From: Leucocoprinus leucothites
Taxonomy: Eukaryota > Basidiomycota > Agaricomycetes > Agaricales > Agaricaceae
DNA: 64,000 nt
Direction: 5' to 3'
Assembly: GCA_013368445.1 (NCBI GenBank)
Contig: JAACJO010000007.1
Span: 248,001-312,000, forward strand
This document shows, in pieces, positions 60,171-64,000 of this stretch (position 1 is its first letter; the number at the start of each line of letters is the position of its first letter). Under the pieces are notes generated by a model. The model searched no databases, was not told the origin of the DNA, and saw only the letters and a program-made list of their open reading frames with translations. A program made the translations under genes and the position numbers.

Positions 60171-61221
60171 GGGTGCTGGTGGAGAAGAGGACGCGAAGCG
60201 AAATTTGAGGATTCAACAACCTGGCGTCACACTGTTGGTCCTAGTCACAACAGGTCACGAAAGTCACCACGTCGAAGAGCACGTGTTCCGAGGCTCAAAA
60301 TTGACGCGTCAGTGCGTCCCTGGTCTTCGCCATGTGCTTCGTAACACAATTACAGCAAACCGAGGGAACAGCTGGAAATCAAGCTACATATTGATTATGT
60401 TGCCATGCTGCGTCGTGATTTACCGCATCTTGTGATAATGCCTTAGGCTGAATTGCTTTATCTATGGCACGCAAAGCGACTCGCAATTTCTAATCCGAAT
60501 TGCTGGGATAAAATTCGGTATCACGGCATTCTATCTGACTTGTAACCAGAAAATGCAGCTTCGCCTGGGAGAACCACTAATTTGATTGATTCCACCTTAC
60601 AGTACTCGATTACACATGCCAATTGCGCCTGACAAAGTGCCCGTGTCACGTGTCATGAGTTCGATATTTAGAGCCAATCGTTCCTCAAAGCGCCCGAAGT
60701 AACCTCTGGTTGATAGTCTAGGGGAGGGGACGTCAGGGTACTCTACTCAGCACGAGGCCGACAAATATCGTATATGTATTGAGCGCTGAGCTCCGGTGAA
60801 TGTCGCAGTTTGAGGTGAAGTGAGACGCTCCGTGAGACGTTCAGATGTTGAAGTAGTTCAATTCGGCCGCTAATTTCGAGCAACTAGCAACGCAAAGCGC
60901 GTCTCAGCCGCCAGAGAAGGATTAGAATGTTATTTAAAAAGCATACGCAAAGAGTGGCTCGCGGGCGTCTTCAAGAAGCTAACCTGAAACGATTCCCTGC
61001 TCTTAGATGTGTGTTTAGATCAACTCTGCGTGAGACCTTTTACTTGATCGGTGCGATGACGTTTGCACACGGTGATGACCTCACTTCCCCACCATCCAAA
61101 GGGTTGACTGCATTTACGCTGTTGAACTGAACCGTCATCGACATCACACATACAAGTTGAAAGACTGACATACACTTAATCCACCTTTAACCTAGTTCCG
61201 AGGGAGAACAACATCCTTTTG
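60171..61221. other. Divergent promoter region between ELO and VPS13
   Basis: 1051 bp between two divergent start codons. A 67-codon open frame at 60927-61130 is unrecognised. I see no RNA gene or repeat. It should hold both promoters. Confidence 0.5.
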
Positions 61222-64000
61222 ATGTGGTGGCAAGATCCCGGCAAAGAGCTTCTGAATGTCGTGCGTTTGCTGTCTCAGCTTAACTGTTCCTACCCAACTG
61301 ATGCGGCTTCCCATTATCAAGTTATTCAATCGAATACTTGCGCCATATGTAGAAAATCTTGATCTCAATCAAGTCAACTATGGCATTGGACAAGGTTAAG
61401 GCGTCCACTGATTACAACAGATCGACTCTCATTATTCGCAGGTCAACTCACCTTACGGAACCTTCGTTTGAAGAAGGGCGCACTGGACAAGTTTCAGCTT
61501 CCAGTAGATGTACAGGAAGGTGTGTCCTACTATTCGATAGACTGACTTGCATTGAAGGCATATTTAGGTCACTTGGGGAAATTCACTTTGTCTCTTCATT
61601 GGATGAATTTGGGTAACCAGCCCGTGGAAATTCTGGTGGAAGATATCTACCTTCTCGTAGTCCCTACAGCTGAAAACCAAGCCGATCCGGAGGAGGAAGA
61701 ACAAAGGGCTCAGGCTGCTAAGGCCGAACGCTTGGAGAATGCAGAGTTGCTCCACATGCAGGGTCAAGCAGCAGGGATGCAAGGTATGGGGCCTTGTTTA
61801 GTCCACTTTATTCATAGTTGACGAGACACCTAGAATCCCCCCAGAGCCAAGGGCTATGGGAGTCCTTGTTAAACAAAATCATCAACAACGTTCAAGTAAC
61901 AGTTAAGAATATCCATGTCCGATACGAGGACAAATATAGTGTTCCCGGCGTACGTCCTCCGTCAACATCGCCGTCCAACCTTTCTCTTATCCTTCATGCA
62001 CTAGCATCCATTTGCAGCCGGTCTCACCCTAGCAAGTTTTGCGACCTTCTCCGTCAATGAAAGATGGCAGCCCGCTTTCATCAAGAGCACGGCAGGCTCT
62101 ATCCACAAGGTGAACTCTATTGCCAATTGACGTGCACTTTTATTCATGTCAGTACTCCAGCTCTCAAAGCTGGAATCACTCGCTCTGTATTTTGACACAG
62201 ACGAGGGGAGCATGGCTGGCTTGCCACCCGAAGAAGCGTTGAAGAAATTCACCATGATGGTAGGATATTCACTCGATATACAATTCCAAAATCTGAGAAT
62301 ATATATCCGCAGATCACGCATGGTCCTGAAAACACGAAACACCAGTTTATTCTCAAGCCTGTATCCGGAGAAGGGCGGGTATATCATAGTTTTCCTGCTT
62401 CTCATTCTAGTTACTGAAATTTTCTCAGGTCATCGTGAACCACAGGATTGATAAATCCACACCAAGGTTCGACATACAACTTCTCTTTGATGAGATTGGC
62501 ATAGTGTTAGATCGAGATCAATATCGAGATATTCTTTCGCTACTAGACATGTATCATGTCTATCTTCGCCAGCATCAGGTTTGTTTACAGCATGTCACGT
62601 TTCGTCTTCTTTGTGTTAATTTATTCCAGTATCGCAGGTATAGACCGACAGATGAAGATCTCCAGCAAAATGCAGCTCAGGCGAGACTTCAATTTGCCGG
62701 AAACGCTATACTAGCAGAAGTGCGGGAGAAGAACAAGAAGTGGACATGGGCTTACTTTTCTGAGAGACGTGACGATCGTGAGCGATACATCGAACTTTTC
62801 CAGAAGAAACTGTTAGCACCCCTAGTGGGGAATGTACGTTCAATCTCTTTTCATTTTTATCAGGCTAACCACAAGGGCAGGATCTGGAGAATTTCCAAGC
62901 ACTTGAAAGGAAGCTGTCGTATGAAGACTTGCGGTTTTATAGGTCGCTCGCACGCTCTCGTCTCCGTAAAGATGAAGCGCTCAAGAAGAGGTTGGAAGAG
63001 GAAAAACAAAAGCAGCAAGTAGCAAAGCAGAGCTGGACAAGTTGGCTATGGGGTGGTTCCTCTGCATCTACCCAACAGCTGGATGTATTCCAAGGGGATA
63101 TGACGGATGAGCAACGCAAGCAGCTTTATGATGTCCTTGACTATGACGAGAAGGAGGCCTTAGCAAATTCTCTAGAGGCTCCCAGAGACTCACTCAAAAC
63201 GCGCCTTACGGCCAAGCTCCGCACCGGGTCGTTTGCTCTTAGAACAAATCCTCATGAAAATCCTAGGGATATCTTGTCGATTGTCTTCGACTCATTCAAT
63301 GCCGCTATCATACAACGGTCCAAAAACCTTGAAGCTACGCTCTCTCTGGACGCTTTCAAAGTATTTGATGGTACCACCAAAGATACATTGTATTCCCAGA
63401 TTGTCAGAGTCAAATCCTCAGTACACACGCAAGAGCGGCCGGGGATTGATGAGCCCTTCTTTTTCGTCAAGTATGAGAACAACCCTTTGGATAGCCGTGC
63501 TGACAATGCATTGACTCTACGCATGCGCCACATGGAGATCATTTACCACAGAGGTTATGTTGAGGCTGTCTACAAGTTCTTCAAACCTCCACCCAGCCAA
63601 CTAGAATCCGTCGAGGCGTTATTGGTAAGTGTATGGCGTGTATCCTCTGCGTTATTCACTGACGCGTATTCAGAATGTGGCCAGTCAGACACTTGAAGGT
63701 TTGCGAAAAGAAACCCGTGCCGGGCTTGAATATGCTCTTCAAACCCATAAGACAATCGACATCCAGATGGATCTGAATGCGCCAGTTATCATCATACCCG
63801 AAGAGTAGGTTCGATTGAGGTCTTGTTTAATAGTCTCTCATCATTTTTGCAGTATCACGACAAATTTCTGCAAACATTTAGTGGTTGATGCCGGCCACAT
63901 TGCAGTTGAGAGCGACCTTGTAGACAAGGAGGCAATTCGCACGATCCAATCTAAGCGCAACCAGCAATACAGTGAAGAGGACTACCACCAGCTAGAGTCA
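61222..64000 (+). CDS. VPS13: VPS13 lipid-transfer protein, N-terminal part (3' truncated by window edge)
   Basis: A very large bridge-like protein that moves lipids between organelles at contact sites. The ATG at 61222 gives MWWQDPGKELLNV, then across an intron LFNRILAPYVENLDLNQVNY, GIGQGQLTLRNLRLKKGALD, KFQLPVDVQEG, LGHLGKFTLSLHWMNLGNQP and VEILVEDIYLLVVPTAENQ. This is the chorein_N domain, which seeds the lipid channel. A 50-nt intron then restores ESPQSQGLWESLLNKI and VTVKNIHVRYEDKYSVPG. Further repeats include RFDIQLLFDEIGIVLDRDQY, DILSLLDMYHVYLRQHQYRR and a Lys/Glu helix (KDEALKKRLEEEKQKQQ). The window ends in frame at about SEEDYHQLES. One intron near 61522 is only 36 nt. Only the first fifth or so of the protein is in view. 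Confidence 0.93.

Noticed and set aside
60927..61130. 67-codon plus-strand frame upstream of VPS13
   Set aside because: No recognisable motif and no splice connection in frame to the VPS13 start, which fits MWWQDPGKELLNV at 61222.

Overview
The window is nuclear DNA of a filamentous basidiomycete, most likely an Agaricomycete. Genes lie close together on both strands. Nearly all are cut by many short introns, mostly 48-60 nt with GT-AG ends, and some coding exons are only 15-37 nt long. The protein set is fungal: PPZ-type phosphatase, Ime2/Crk1-type kinase, Hsp104, a proteinase K-like subtilase, and a VPS13 whose start (MWW...DPGKELLNV) I recall from basidiomycete homologues. I found no rRNA, tRNA, CRISPR array, transposon or viral gene.

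Layout. 1-7.4 kb: end of a drug/metabolite-type transporter (+), a secreted subtilase (+), a PPZ-type phosphatase (-) and ribosomal protein uS17/RPS11 (-). 8-15 kb: DNA ligase I (+), mitochondrial pyruvate carrier MPC1 (-), an unrecognised protein (+) and isopentenyl-diphosphate isomerase (-). 15-28 kb: meiotic cohesin REC8 (-), a multipass GRAM-like membrane protein (-), INCENP (+) and the decapping enzyme DCP2 (+). 28-30.2 kb has no gene I can support. 30-37 kb: PRPP synthetase (+), an Ime2/Crk1-type kinase (+) and a complex I zinc subunit of the NDUFS6 family (-). 37-47 kb: HSP104 (-) and DPH7 (+) from a shared promoter with a heat-shock element, a TMEM135-like protein (-), a dysferlin/peroxin-domain protein (-) and the HSCB co-chaperone (+). 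47-64 kb: a DHX9-like helicase (+), AP-2 alpha adaptin (+), a PH-C2-RasGAP protein (-), a fatty acid elongase (-) and the N-terminal part of VPS13 (+, running off the end).

The genes are mostly conserved single-copy functions and do not form one pathway. Loose themes are chromosome and cell-cycle biology (LIG1, REC8, INCENP, Ime2-like kinase), mitochondria (MPC1, NDUFS6, HSCB, perhaps a mitochondrial ligase form) and membrane or lipid traffic (AP-2, VPS13, ELO, TMEM135, dysferlin and GRAM proteins). No novel multi-gene system is evident. The most unusual observation is in the PRPP synthetase gene: reading frame and family conservation require an exon of a single nucleotide, T at 30932, between two 56-nt introns. 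Other points worth checking are an upstream in-frame exon that would give DNA ligase I a mitochondrial presequence, two GC-AG introns required by reading frame, and apparent frame breaks in the GRAM-like and RasGAP genes.

Exon borders come from reading splice signals, frame continuity and family conservation by eye. Borders given as exact are supported by frame; the rest are approximate.
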